Origin: Qipengyuania xiamenensis
GTDB taxonomy: Bacteria > Pseudomonadota > Alphaproteobacteria > Sphingomonadales > Sphingomonadaceae
Length of the DNA stretch: 64,000 nucleotides
Assembly: GCF_019711495.1 (NCBI RefSeq)
Contig: NZ_JAIGNM010000003.1
Location: 62,001-126,000, forward strand
Direction: 5' to 3'
Positions 1-8,098 of the stretch are shown here, one piece after another (the first letter of the stretch is position 1; every line of letters starts with the position of its first letter). The position numbers and the translations under genes are program-made. Below the pieces are notes generated by a model. The model had not been told where the DNA came from and ran no database searches. It saw nothing but the letters and a program-made list of their open reading frames with translations.

Positions 1-422
1 ACCGAATGGAACCAGTGCTCGATCAGCTCGGTGTCCCATTCGCCCAGCTTTTCCTGGCTGAACCCGGCCTTCCACACGAGATAGGGACGACCCGAAATAT
101 CGAGCGCCACCCGCGCCAGCGTCTCGTCCATCGGCGAGAAGGCGCTGCCGTAACGCGCGATGCCACCCTTGTCTCCGAGCGCGGCGGCAAGCGCCTGACC
201 CAGTGCCAGCGCGCTGTCCTCGGTGGTGTGATGCTGGTCGACATGGAGGTCGCCATCGACCTTCATCGTCACGTCGATCAGCGAGTGCTTCGAAAACTGT
301 TCGACCATGTGATCGAGGAAACCGATGCCGGTGGAGACATCATAGCTTCCGTTCCCGTCGAGGTTCACCTCGACAAGGATCTTGGTTTCTTCGGTGTTTC
401 TTTCGATACGGCCTGTACGCAT
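1..422 (-). CDS. hisB: imidazoleglycerol-phosphate dehydratase (partial, C-terminus outside window)
   Basis: The reverse strand reads from ATG at 422 to the left edge without a stop, giving the first 140 residues of HisB, which dehydrates imidazole glycerol phosphate to imidazole acetol phosphate in histidine synthesis. The family signature is clear: GFLDHM around residue 35 and the metal-binding [20 protein letters not shown] around residues 60-80, followed by the conserved [11 protein letters not shown]. About 55 residues are missing beyond the edge. It is read divergently from sspB across a 114-bp gap. The stand-alone dehydratase form, without a fused phosphatase, is usual in alphaproteobacteria. 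Confidence 0.95.
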   Translation of the reverse strand, partial: MRTGRIERNTEETKILVEVNLDGNGSYDVSTGIGFLDHMVEQFSKHSLIDVTMKVDGDLHVDQHHTTEDSALALGQALAAALGDKGGIARYGSAFSPMDETLARVALDISGRPYLVWKAGFSQEKLGEWDTELIEHWFHS

Positions 423-536
423 GGCTCGGAGCCTATAGGCGGCTTACGCGCACGCGCAAGAAATTGCCGCTTCTTGCAGGGTAAAGACTGGCTTAAAGCG
501 CTTGACCGCAGGCCCCGGCAGTTCCACTTATATTGC

Positions 537-1037
537 ATGAGCGAAGATACGCCTGACAGCATGATCCCATACGACACCATCGTGCAGGAGGCCCTGCGCG
601 CAGTGGTCGGCCGGGTGCTGGGCGAAATCGAGCAGGGCGGCAGCGAGCTGCCCGGCGCGCACCATTTCTACATCACTTTCAAGACGCACGCTCCCGGCGT
701 GTCGATCCCGGCGAGCCTGCGCGAGCGGTTCCCCGACGAGATGACGATCGTGCTGCAGAACAAGTTCTGGGACCTGAATGTGCGCGAGGACGGCTTCTCG
801 GTCGGCCTGTCGTTCAACCAGATCCCGGCAGAGCTCGACATTCCCTATGCCGCGATCACGCAATTCGTCGATCCGGCGGTCGATTTCGGCCTGCAGTTCC
901 AGGCAACGGTCGCCGACATGGCCCCTGCCCCCACCGACGAAGCCGGAAATGACGAGGAACAGGGCGAGCCTGCACCCGTTGAAGGTTCGGAAGACGGCTC
1001 GAACGTCGTCACGGTCGATTTCGGCCGCAAGAACTAA
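537..1037 (+). CDS. sspB: SspB, ClpXP adaptor protein (alphaproteobacterial type)
   Basis: The 166-residue product matches the alphaproteobacterial SspB family, which tethers ssrA-tagged polypeptides to ClpXP for degradation in the cytoplasm. Recognisable parts are the N-terminal helix (IVQEALRAVVGRVL), the GAHHFYITFKTHAPGV strand pair, FPDEMTIVLQNKFWDL and VGLSFNQIPAELDIPY. After residue ~135 comes an acidic flexible linker, and the protein ends in VVTVDFGRKN, which resembles the short C-terminal ClpX-binding tail of the family. The frame is open back to position 6, but family alignment and the MSEDTPDSMIPY start place translation at 537. It is divergent from hisB. Confidence 0.93.
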   Translation: MSEDTPDSMIPYDTIVQEALRAVVGRVLGEIEQGGSELPGAHHFYITFKTHAPGVSIPASLRERFPDEMTIVLQNKFWDLNVREDGFSVGLSFNQIPAELDIPYAAITQFVDPAVDFGLQFQATVADMAPAPTDEAGNDEEQGEPAPVEGSEDGSNVVTVDFGRKN

Positions 1038-1075
1038 CCCGCGGGGCAATGCCTCGCTGACAAGCAGGGGCAAAC

Positions 1076-1513
1076 ATGGGTCTGGCCAAGGAAGAGAAAG
1101 CCAATCACGTCACCGACCGGGTGAGCGATGCGGTGGCACGCGTCGAGCGCGAGGTGTCGGGCGAAACCACCGTGCCTGGCCCAAGTCCCAACCCTGCCAC
1201 CAACCTGCTGATTCACGAGATCATATTGCGCAGCGCTGGCCGCCTGACACGTCACACGGTCGAAAAGGCGCTGCTGGGCCGCAAGTATGGTAGCCAGTTC
1301 GCCAAGGAAGCGGTCGAGAACCGCTCGATCGTGCACACGCTGGCGGCCTATGGCGTGACCAAATACGCCACCAAGTCCGTTCCGGGCGCGCTCATCGTGG
1401 GCCTCGGGCTGGTCGGCAAGACGCTGTTCGACCGCAGCCAGTCGCGGCGCAAGGCCCGCCGCAAGGGCGAGAAGACGATCCGCGGACAGGCCGACGGCGA
1501 TACGCTCGCCTGA
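1076..1513 (+). CDS. conserved hypothetical protein with hydrophobic glycine-rich segment
   Basis: A 145-residue protein of unknown function. The N-terminal third is charged (KEEKANHVTDRVSDAVARVEREV). The middle carries LIHEIILRSAGRLTRHTVEKALLGRKYG, and one hydrophobic stretch (VPGALIVGLGLVGKTLF, around residues 103-119) is followed by a strongly basic tail (RSQSRRKARRKGEK). That pattern would suit a membrane-associated or nucleic-acid-binding protein, but no domain is recognised. It lies between sspB and gmk on the same strand. Similar small proteins are common next to gmk in sphingomonads (from memory). Coding is supported by codon use and frame length, not by a known family. Confidence 0.75.
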   Translation: MGLAKEEKANHVTDRVSDAVARVEREVSGETTVPGPSPNPATNLLIHEIILRSAGRLTRHTVEKALLGRKYGSQFAKEAVENRSIVHTLAAYGVTKYATKSVPGALIVGLGLVGKTLFDRSQSRRKARRKGEKTIRGQADGDTLA

Positions 1514-1568
1514 GCATTCCGGGAGGCTGCACCCTTGATCGCGCGCGCGCCATGCGCCAACAGCGCGC

Positions 1569-2216
1569 ATGGCCGAATCCGCACCAGACAATGACAAACT
1601 CGCCCGCCGCGGGCTGATGTTCATCCTTTCCTCGCCCAGCGGCGCAGGCAAGACGACGATCAGTCGGATGCTGCTCGGCGCCGATGACGAGATCAAGCTT
1701 TCGGTCAGCGTCACCACCCGCCCTCCGCGGCCCGGCGAGGTGGACGGTGTGCACTACTATTTCGTCGACGATGCAGAATTCGACCGCATGGTCGAGGAAG
1801 ACGATTTCTACGAATGGGCGCATGTTTTCGGGCATCGGTACGGCACGCCGAAGGGCCGTATCCGTAACGCGCTGAAGGAAGGCCAGGACTTCCTTTTCGA
1901 TATCGACTGGCAGGGCACGCAGCAGCTGTTCCAGAAGGACCAGCAGGACGTCGTCCGCGTATTCATCCTGCCGCCGAGCATCGCCGAACTAGAACGACGC
2001 CTGCGCAGCCGCGGCACCGACAGCGAGGAAGTCGTGCAGGCCCGTATGGAACGCGCCCGCGCCGAGATCAGTCACTGGGACGCCTATGACTACGTGGTGA
2101 TCAACGAGGACGTGAATGCGTGTTTCGCCAAGGTGCGCGAAATCCTCGATGCCGAACGGATGAAGCGCCAGCGCCAGACCGGCCTGATCCCCTTCGTGCG
2201 TGAACTGATGAGCTAG
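1569..2216 (+). CDS. gmk: guanylate kinase
   Basis: The 215-residue product phosphorylates GMP to GDP with ATP. It has the P-loop SSPSGAGKTT around residues 18-27, SVSVTTRPPRPGEVDGVHYYFV (GMP-binding region), EWAHVFGHRYGTP, DIDWQGTQQL, and the lid and C-terminal helices FILPPSIAELERRLRSRGTDSEEVV and DYVVINEDVNACF. Length is normal for the family. The ATG at 1569 gives a short extra N-terminal tail (MAESAPDNDKLARRG) before the first strand, as in other alphaproteobacteria. It stands 55 bp after the preceding gene. Confidence 0.97.
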   Translation: MAESAPDNDKLARRGLMFILSSPSGAGKTTISRMLLGADDEIKLSVSVTTRPPRPGEVDGVHYYFVDDAEFDRMVEEDDFYEWAHVFGHRYGTPKGRIRNALKEGQDFLFDIDWQGTQQLFQKDQQDVVRVFILPPSIAELERRLRSRGTDSEEVVQARMERARAEISHWDAYDYVVINEDVNACFAKVREILDAERMKRQRQTGLIPFVRELMS

Positions 2217-2297
2217 GCCGCCGCGCTCGCTTGCGCGTTATCAGGCGTTATGCTTCAATAATCGGTAAAAATCCGGTCGCCATCCGGAGATAACAGA

Positions 2298-3920
2298 ATG
2301 GCCGATATCTTCCTGTCCTACTCGTCGAAGGACAAGGCGCGCCTCGCGCCCCTTGTCGATGAGTTGCGCGCACGCGACCGCAGCGTGTGGTGGGACCGCG
2401 AACTGGTTGCCGGCCCGGCCTTTGCCGATTGCATCGAGGATGAGCTGCACAAGGCCAAGTGCGTGCTCGTCGCATGGTCGGAGCACTCGGTTGCTTCGCA
2501 CTGGTGCCGCGACGAAGCTGCGGTGGGGCTCAAGCGGAACGTGCTGGTACCTTTCCGGATCGACGACATCATGCCGCCACTGGGATTTCGCTCGTCCCAC
2601 ACACCCGACCTTGCCGGCTGGCCCGACCGCGAAGGCGAGCTGGGCCAGCTGATGGCAGGCGTGGCGGAATGCCTCAAGGTTGCCATTCCGGTCCCCAACC
2701 GTAGCGCGCAGACTGCAGCGACCGAGAAGACGCTCCTCATCCTACCCTTCCGGCAAACCGGTGGAGGAGCGGACGACGACTATTTCGCCGACGGGCTGAT
2801 CGAGGACGTGACCTCCGAGCTGTCACATATCCAGCAATTGCAGGTAATCTCTCGCAGCACGGCCTTCGAATTCAAGGAAAGCCCTACGCCGCCCGACGCC
2901 ATTGGCAGGCGCCTCGGTGCCACGGCAGTGCTAACCGGCAGCATCAGGCGGGCCGGCGATCGCGCGCGCATATCAGCAGCGCTGGTCGAAACGGAGAGCG
3001 GAAAGACCATCTGGTCGGAGACTTTCAACCGGACGCTGGAAGACATCTTCGCCGTGCAGGACGAATTGACGAGCGAGATCGTGACCGCGCTCGACGTCAA
3101 GCTGGTTCATGGCGAGCAAGCGCGCCTCAACCGCAGCCGCTTCAAGTCGGTAGAGGCAGGGCACGTCTTCTACCGCGGGTTGTTCGAGTTTCATCGCTTC
3201 GAACCCGAGACCATGCTCCAAGCCCGGCGACTGTTCAGCGAATTCGTAGCGATGGAGCCAGAATCAGTGCTCGGCTATGCGTGGCTCACGACGACCTGGG
3301 CCGCTTCGCTCTTGGTCCAGTGGGAAGCGCCGCAGGACGCGCTTCCCGCGATGCAGGAAAATGCCGCAAAGGCACTCGCCATCGATCCCGACAATGCAGC
3401 GGCGCTCATCGGCAATGTCTATTTCCACGTTCTGACGGGAAATCTGGACGCGGCGTACGACTTTGCGCAGCGCGCCGTACGCAGCGCGCCCAGTTCAGAC
3501 GAGGCACTGTTCGCGCGCGGATGGGTTGAGATGTTCCTCGGCCGGTTCGACCAGTCGATCGTCAGCCTCGAAAAAGCACTGCGTCTGGCCCCGATCCCCA
3601 GCGCCGTGAGGCTGGGCGTGGCAGCAACGGCCTATCGCAACGCGCAGCGCTACGATAAATCGATCGAGATTTTCCGCCAGCTTATCGAACGCGAACCGCA
3701 ATTCCTGTTCGGCTATTCGGGCCTGGCCTCGGCGCTTGCCATGAGTGGAGACATGGGTGGTGCGCGCAAGATGGTTGCAGAGGTGCTGCGGATCGAGCCG
3801 GACTTCACCATCGAACGGTTTATAACGCCCGATTTCTACCGCGACCCAGCGGTGATGCAGGGATGCGCCGACGCGCTGGCGAAGGCAGGAATGCCTTCGA
3901 CCAGCACGCAGGACGCCTGA
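2298..3920 (+). CDS. TIR domain / TolB-like domain / TPR protein
   Basis: A 540-residue three-part protein. Residues 1 to about 115 form a TIR domain: it starts ADIFLSYSSKDKARLAPLVDELRARDRSVWWDRE and contains SEHSVASHWCRDEAA, where Glu73 sits at the position of the catalytic glutamate of NAD-cleaving TIR domains. Residues ~143-270 match the TolB-like/FlgO module seen in adenylate-cyclase-type signalling proteins (LLILPFRQ, DYFADGLIEDVTSELS, VLTGSIRRAG, IWSETFNRTLEDIFAVQDELTSEIV). From ~290 to 510 run TPR-like helical repeats (KALAIDPDNAAALIGNVYF, KALRLAPIPSA, FGYSGLASALAMSGD). There is no signal peptide, so the protein is cytoplasmic. It stands alone between gmk and a convergent SDR. Role unknown: signalling or NAD-linked defence are both possible. 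Confidence 0.85.
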   Translation: MADIFLSYSSKDKARLAPLVDELRARDRSVWWDRELVAGPAFADCIEDELHKAKCVLVAWSEHSVASHWCRDEAAVGLKRNVLVPFRIDDIMPPLGFRSSHTPDLAGWPDREGELGQLMAGVAECLKVAIPVPNRSAQTAATEKTLLILPFRQTGGGADDDYFADGLIEDVTSELSHIQQLQVISRSTAFEFKESPTPPDAIGRRLGATAVLTGSIRRAGDRARISAALVETESGKTIWSETFNRTLEDIFAVQDELTSEIVTALDVKLVHGEQARLNRSRFKSVEAGHVFYRGLFEFHRFEPETMLQARRLFSEFVAMEPESVLGYAWLTTTWAASLLVQWEAPQDALPAMQENAAKALAIDPDNAAALIGNVYFHVLTGNLDAAYDFAQRAVRSAPSSDEALFARGWVEMFLGRFDQSIVSLEKALRLAPIPSAVRLGVAATAYRNAQRYDKSIEIFRQLIEREPQFLFGYSGLASALAMSGDMGGARKMVAEVLRIEPDFTIERFITPDFYRDPAVMQGCADALAKAGMPSTSTQDA

Positions 3921-3929
3921 GCGAGTGCC

Positions 3930-4736
3930 TTAGCGACCGCCCGCCGGATCGGCGAAGTGGGTCGGCAGATGGGCATTCACGATACCGCCGTCGACGGTCA
4001 GCGTTTCGCCGACCGTGTAATCGCCCGCGCGGCTCGCGAGATAGACGGCGCTGCCGCCCATGTCGTACTTGTCGCCTACGCGCTTGTTCGGGATACCCGC
4101 CGCGCTTTCGGCTTCCATGTCGCGCGCGACCTTGTTCATGTTCGAAGGGAAAGCGCCGGGCGCGATGTTGGTCATGTAGATATGGTCCTTCACCAGCCGG
4201 GCAGCCATGCGGCGCGTCAGGTGGATCAGCGCGGCCTTGGACGCCTGGTAGGAATAGGTCTCCCACGGATTGATACGCTGGCCGTCGACCGAGGTGATGT
4301 TGATCACCTTGCTCGGCTTGTCCTGGCTGGCGTTGGCAGTCAGCAGCCCGTGGAGCTTCTGCGTCAGGAAGAAGGGGGTCTTGACGTTCAGGTCCATGAC
4401 CTTGTCCCAGCCCGCTTCGGGAAACTCGAGATAATCCGCGCCCCATGCGGACCCCGCATTGTTGACGAGGATGTCGAGATGGTCTTCGCGGCCCGAAATT
4501 TCCGCGACCAGTTCGTCGATCCCTTCGAGCGTGGAAATATCACCCTGGATCGGGATCACTCGCTCGCCGAGTTCCTCTGCGGTATCGTGCAGTTCGCCGC
4601 CCTTGCGCGCGGTGATGTAGACGCGCTCGCATCCTGCCGCGAGGAAGCCTTCCACGATCATGCGGCCGATGCCGCGGCTGCCGCCCGTCACGAGGGCGAT
4701 GCGGCCCTTGAGGCTGAACATATCTTCAAGTGTCAT
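3930..4736 (-). CDS. SDR family oxidoreductase
   Basis: A 268-residue short-chain dehydrogenase. It shows the nucleotide-binding TGGSRGIG near residue 18, the NNAG motif (ILVNNAGSAWG), the catalytic serine in INITSVDGQ, and YSYQASKAAL with the Tyr-x-x-x-Lys pair. The C-terminal GETLTVDGGI is typical of FabG-like enzymes. It is the last gene of a leftward set with two acyl-CoA dehydrogenases (14-bp gap to the upstream gene), so it probably oxidises a hydroxyacyl-CoA or related alcohol in that pathway. The substrate cannot be read from the sequence. It converges on the TIR gene with a 9-bp gap. Confidence 0.9.
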   Translation of the reverse strand: MTLEDMFSLKGRIALVTGGSRGIGRMIVEGFLAAGCERVYITARKGGELHDTAEELGERVIPIQGDISTLEGIDELVAEISGREDHLDILVNNAGSAWGADYLEFPEAGWDKVMDLNVKTPFFLTQKLHGLLTANASQDKPSKVINITSVDGQRINPWETYSYQASKAALIHLTRRMAARLVKDHIYMTNIAPGAFPSNMNKVARDMEAESAAGIPNKRVGDKYDMGGSAVYLASRAGDYTVGETLTVDGGIVNAHLPTHFADPAGGR

Positions 4737-4750
4737 TGTCTCTCTCCCGC

Positions 4751-5890
4751 TCAGTAGCCGCTCATCTCGGCCACCCGGCCTGCGTGGTAATACATGTCGC
4801 CGAGGAATTCCTGCAGCGCACGGTCACGCTTCATATAGAGGCCGATGTCGTATTCGTCGGTCATGCCGATACCGCCGTGCATCTGCACGCCTTCCTTCAC
4901 TGCAAGACCGGCGGCCTTTGCGACCTTGGCCTTGGCGACGCTGGCCATGAGGTCGGCCTTTTCGCTACCGCCATCGAGCAGCTGCGCCGCCTTGATGGTG
5001 ACGGCGCGGGCGATCTCGACTTCCGAATAGAGATGCGCGGCGCGGTGCTGCAGCGCCTGGAATTCACCGATCAGCTTGCCGAACTGCTTGCGCTGCTTGA
5101 GGTAGTCGACGGTCATGTCCATCGCGCCGCTCGCAACGCCGCAGCCTTCCGCAGCCGCGCCGACACGGCCGGCCATGAGCATATTGTTGAGCACTTCGCG
5201 CCCTCCATCGACCTCGCCGATCACGGCATCGCCGTCGAGCTCGACACCGTCGAAGGTGACGTGGCTCGCCATCGAACTGTCGACGAGGCGCACGCTGTCG
5301 TGGCTCATGCCGCTGGCGTCCTGCGGTACTGCGAAAAGGGTGATGCCGTCGGCATCGCTGTCACCGCCCGAAGTACGCGCGGCGACGACGATCATCTCGC
5401 TCGAAGCGCCATAGACCACGTAGTCTTTCTTGCCCGACAGCTTGAAGCCGTTGCCCGATTTCTCCGCCTTGCAGGCAATGGTCTCGGGGCGGTGCTTGGC
5501 GCCTTCGTCGATCGCGACGCTATAGACCTTCTCGCCTTCGATCAGGCCCGGCAGCCAGCGGCCACGGACATCGTCGCTGCCGTGCTTGAGCGCAGTCGCT
5601 GCAAGCACGGAAGAGGACAGGAAGGGCGACGGGGTGAGGTTGCGCCCGATGTTCTCGAGCACGATGCCGGCTTCCACATGGCCCATGCCGAGCCCGCCGT
5701 CGTCTTCATCCACCAGCATGCCGGTGAAGCCCATTTCGGCAAACTGCTTCCACAGGCCATGGCCGAAGCCGTCCTTGCAATCGCGGTCGCGCCAGTGGCG
5801 CAGCTGTTTCGCAATCGCGCCCTCTTCGGACATGAACTGCTGTGCGGTCTCGGCCAGCATTGCCTGGTCGTCGTCGTAATAAAGAGGCAT
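4751..5890 (-). CDS. acyl-CoA dehydrogenase family protein (smaller partner)
   Basis: A 379-residue FAD-dependent acyl-CoA dehydrogenase that would introduce an alpha-beta double bond in an acyl-CoA. Visible features are the N-terminal helical domain (AETAQQFMSEEG), the beta domain with KLSGKKDYVVYG and the C-terminal KQRKQFGKLIGEFQALQHRAAHLYSEVE and VQMHGGIGMTDEYDIGLYMKR. It lies 3 bp downstream of a second, different acyl-CoA dehydrogenase gene. Such adjacent unequal pairs often form alpha2-beta2 heterotetramers (known for steroid-degrading FadE enzymes), in which only one subunit carries the catalytic base. Whether this pair does so is inference. Confidence 0.92.
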   Translation of the reverse strand: MPLYYDDDQAMLAETAQQFMSEEGAIAKQLRHWRDRDCKDGFGHGLWKQFAEMGFTGMLVDEDDGGLGMGHVEAGIVLENIGRNLTPSPFLSSSVLAATALKHGSDDVRGRWLPGLIEGEKVYSVAIDEGAKHRPETIACKAEKSGNGFKLSGKKDYVVYGASSEMIVVAARTSGGDSDADGITLFAVPQDASGMSHDSVRLVDSSMASHVTFDGVELDGDAVIGEVDGGREVLNNMLMAGRVGAAAEGCGVASGAMDMTVDYLKQRKQFGKLIGEFQALQHRAAHLYSEVEIARAVTIKAAQLLDGGSEKADLMASVAKAKVAKAAGLAVKEGVQMHGGIGMTDEYDIGLYMKRDRALQEFLGDMYYHAGRVAEMSGY

Positions 5891-5893
5891 CGA

Positions 5894-7075
5894 TCAGGCT
5901 CCCGGCAGGTCGAGGATACGTTTCGAGATGACGTTGAGCATGACTTCGCTCGTACCGCCCTCGATCGAATTGGCCTTGGTGCGCAGCCAGTTGCGTGCAG
6001 GCTTGCCGCCGCTGGTCTCGTCGCTCTCCCATTCGAGGGCGCGGCTACCGCCCGCCGCCATCATCAGTTCGTGACGGCGCTTGTTCAGCTCGGTCCCGGC
6101 GTATTTCATCATGTTCGGCTGGGCCGGATGGCCCTTGCCGACTTTCATCTCGTCGAGGAACTTCTCGCCCATCGCGGTGTAGGCCAGCGCATCGACATCG
6201 AACATCGCGAGCTCTGCGCGCAGCACTGCGTCGAGTTCGCCGGCATTGCGCTTCATAGCTGCGCCGATAGCTGCCGTGCGATCGCCACCGCCAGCGCCCG
6301 AGATCATCTCGCGTTCGTGGCCGAGCAGGTACTTCGCAACGTCCCAGCCGCGATTGATTTCGCCGACATAGCCGGGAATGTCCTCGCCATAGCTCTTGGG
6401 CACCTTCACATCGTCGAAGAAGGTTTCGCAGAAGGGGCTGTTGCCGCTGATCAACTTGATCGGCTTGGTCGAGACGCCTTCGCCCGCCATGTCGAACAGC
6501 ATGAAGGTGATGCCCTGGTACTTGTTCTGCTTGTCGGTGCGGACGAGGCAGAAAATCCAGTCTGCTTCATCGGCATAGGAAGTCCAGATCTTCTGGCCGT
6601 TGACGACCCAGTGGTCGCCCTTGTCTTCGCCGAAGGTCTGCATCGAGACGAGGTCCGAACCCGAACCCGGCTCCGAATAGCCCTGGCACCAGCGGATTTC
6701 GCCAGCGGCGATCTCGTTGAGGAAGCGCTTCTTCTGGCCTTCGGTGCCGAAGTGCAGCAGCGCCGGGCCAAGCATCCAGATGCCGAAGCTCGACAGCGGC
6801 GGGCGTGCACCCATGCGGGACATTTCCTGGCGCAGGATCTTGCCTTCGGCGGGGCTGAGACCGGCACCGCCATACTCCTTGGGCCATTCGGGCACGGTGT
6901 AGCCCTTGTCGCGGCAGGCTTCGAACCATGCCTTCTGGGCATCGTTCTTGAAGGTGGCGTTGCGGCCACCCCAGTAGATATCCTGTTCATCGCGAACGGG
7001 TTGGCGCATTTCGGGGGGGCAATTGGCTTCGAGCCACTCGCGCGTTTCGGCGCGGAAAGCTTCCAGATCGGACAT
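5894..7075 (-). CDS. acyl-CoA dehydrogenase family protein (larger partner)
   Basis: A 393-residue acyl-CoA dehydrogenase. It carries WPKEYGGAGLSPAEGKILRQEM, the flavin-binding RWCQGYSEPGSGSDLVSMQT, WVVNGQKIWTSYADEADWIFCLVRT, and the C-terminal NSIEGGTSEVMLNVISKRILDLPG, where Glu in GGTSE is the usual FAD/base region. The frame is open 30 codons further upstream, but MSDLEAFRAETREWL at 7075 fits the family start, and GAGAGGAGTCGGTC before it supplies a ribosome site. It is the first gene of the leftward ACAD-ACAD-SDR set and faces a divergent SDR gene across a 171-bp region with two candidate operators. Confidence 0.93.
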   Translation of the reverse strand: MSDLEAFRAETREWLEANCPPEMRQPVRDEQDIYWGGRNATFKNDAQKAWFEACRDKGYTVPEWPKEYGGAGLSPAEGKILRQEMSRMGARPPLSSFGIWMLGPALLHFGTEGQKKRFLNEIAAGEIRWCQGYSEPGSGSDLVSMQTFGEDKGDHWVVNGQKIWTSYADEADWIFCLVRTDKQNKYQGITFMLFDMAGEGVSTKPIKLISGNSPFCETFFDDVKVPKSYGEDIPGYVGEINRGWDVAKYLLGHEREMISGAGGGDRTAAIGAAMKRNAGELDAVLRAELAMFDVDALAYTAMGEKFLDEMKVGKGHPAQPNMMKYAGTELNKRRHELMMAAGGSRALEWESDETSGGKPARNWLRTKANSIEGGTSEVMLNVISKRILDLPGA

Positions 7076-7103
7076 GACCGACTCCTCTCTCATATCTCTC
7101 CAG

Positions 7104-7119
7104 TTGACGTTTACGTTAG
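7104..7119. promoter_or_regulatory. candidate MerR/LiuR-type operator for leftward acyl-CoA dehydrogenase operon
   Basis: TTGACGTTTACGTTAG, an imperfect palindrome with the core ACGT-TT-ACGT, lies 29 bp upstream of the start at 7075. MerR-family LiuR-type regulators of branched-chain and fatty acyl-CoA catabolism are known to bind sites of the form TTTACGT-TAACGTAAA. The match and the setting in front of acyl-CoA dehydrogenase genes are seen; the regulator itself is not in the window. Confidence 0.6.
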
Positions 7120-7182
7120 GGTGATTCGCACAGGAGTCGCAAGGGCGATCACGGCGACGCGCCATGCCGTAGCGTCAGGCGG

Positions 7183-7198
7183 TTTGCGTTGACGTAAG
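7183..7198. promoter_or_regulatory. candidate MerR/LiuR-type operator for rightward SDR-MFS genes
   Basis: TTTGCGTTGACGTAAG lies 49 bp upstream of the ATG at 7247. It has the same palindromic plan (GCGT-TG-ACGT) and spacing as the site at 7104-7119, so the divergent region holds one site per direction. Two related sites in one 171-bp gap make chance less likely than for a single site. Confidence 0.6.
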
Positions 7199-7246
7199 GG
7201 GCAGTGCGCCTAAGCTTGAGGCCGAGGATTTCCGGGAGAGAAAGAC

Positions 7247-8098
7247 ATGCGGTTCAGCGGCAAGACGGTGATTGTCACCGGTGCGGCATCGGGCATCGGT
7301 GCGGAAGCTACGCGCCTTTTCGCGAGCGAGGGTGCGACGGTGTTCGCATCGGACATCGACGATGATGGCGGCAGCAAGCTTGAAAGCGAAACGGCCGGGG
7401 ACGTCCGCTATCGCCATTGCGACGTCTGCTCGCCCGAAGACATCCGCAAGCTGATGGACGGCGCGGCGAAAGAGACCGGCGGGATCGACGTGGTCTTCAA
7501 CAATGCCGGCGCGGGCGGCGCACGTCCGGGAATCGACGAAATCGAGCCCGACGAATGGGACCGCACGATGGACCTCCTGCTGCGCTCGGTGGCGATGGGC
7601 ATTCGCTATGCGGTACCGCACATGAAGGGCCGCAAGGGCGCGAGCATCGTTAATGTGTCCAGCGTCGCAGCGGTCGGCCCGGGCTATTCGCCAACCGCCT
7701 ATGCAGTAGCCAAGGCAGGCGTGTTGCACCTGACGAAGTGCGCAGCGACCGATCTCGCGCAACACGGCATTCGCGTGAACGCGGTGCAGCCCGGCTTCAT
7801 CAACACGAACATCTTCACCTCATCGCTCGAAGTGCCCGAGGAGATGGTCGATACCGCCAAGGCGGCAATCGCGCAGATGTCCTCCAATGCCCAGCCGGTG
7901 ATGCGTGGCGGGCAGCCGCGCGACATCGCCGAGGCAGTGGCCTTCCTTGCCAGCGACGCGGCCGGCTTCATGACCGGCGCATCGATGATCGTCGATGGCG
8001 GCATAACGCTCGGACCTCGTCACAGCTGGGATCCGGAAACCCCGGGCATGTTCGAAGCCCTTGAAGCCATGGAGAAACAGGCCCAAGGCCGCAGCTAA
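7247..8098 (+). CDS. SDR family oxidoreductase
   Basis: A 283-residue short-chain dehydrogenase. Motifs: VIVTGAASGIGAEATRLFASEGATVFASDID (the Asp after the second strand favours NAD), VVFNNAGAGG, VNVSSVAAVGPGYSPTAYAVAKAGVLHLTK (Ser-Tyr-Lys catalytic set), and FMTGASMIVDGGITLGPRHSWDPETPG. The start has a good GGGAGAGAAAGAC ribosome site. The stop overlaps the start of the MFS gene by one base (TAATG), so the two are translationally coupled. By context it probably handles a hydroxy or keto acyl intermediate. Confidence 0.9.
   Translation: MRFSGKTVIVTGAASGIGAEATRLFASEGATVFASDIDDDGGSKLESETAGDVRYRHCDVCSPEDIRKLMDGAAKETGGIDVVFNNAGAGGARPGIDEIEPDEWDRTMDLLLRSVAMGIRYAVPHMKGRKGASIVNVSSVAAVGPGYSPTAYAVAKAGVLHLTKCAATDLAQHGIRVNAVQPGFINTNIFTSSLEVPEEMVDTAKAAIAQMSSNAQPVMRGGQPRDIAEAVAFLASDAAGFMTGASMIVDGGITLGPRHSWDPETPGMFEALEAMEKQAQGRS

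Noticed and set aside
4730-7192. 820-codon open frame on the plus strand
   Set aside because: It runs antisense through both acyl-CoA dehydrogenase genes, has no family motif and no ribosome site.
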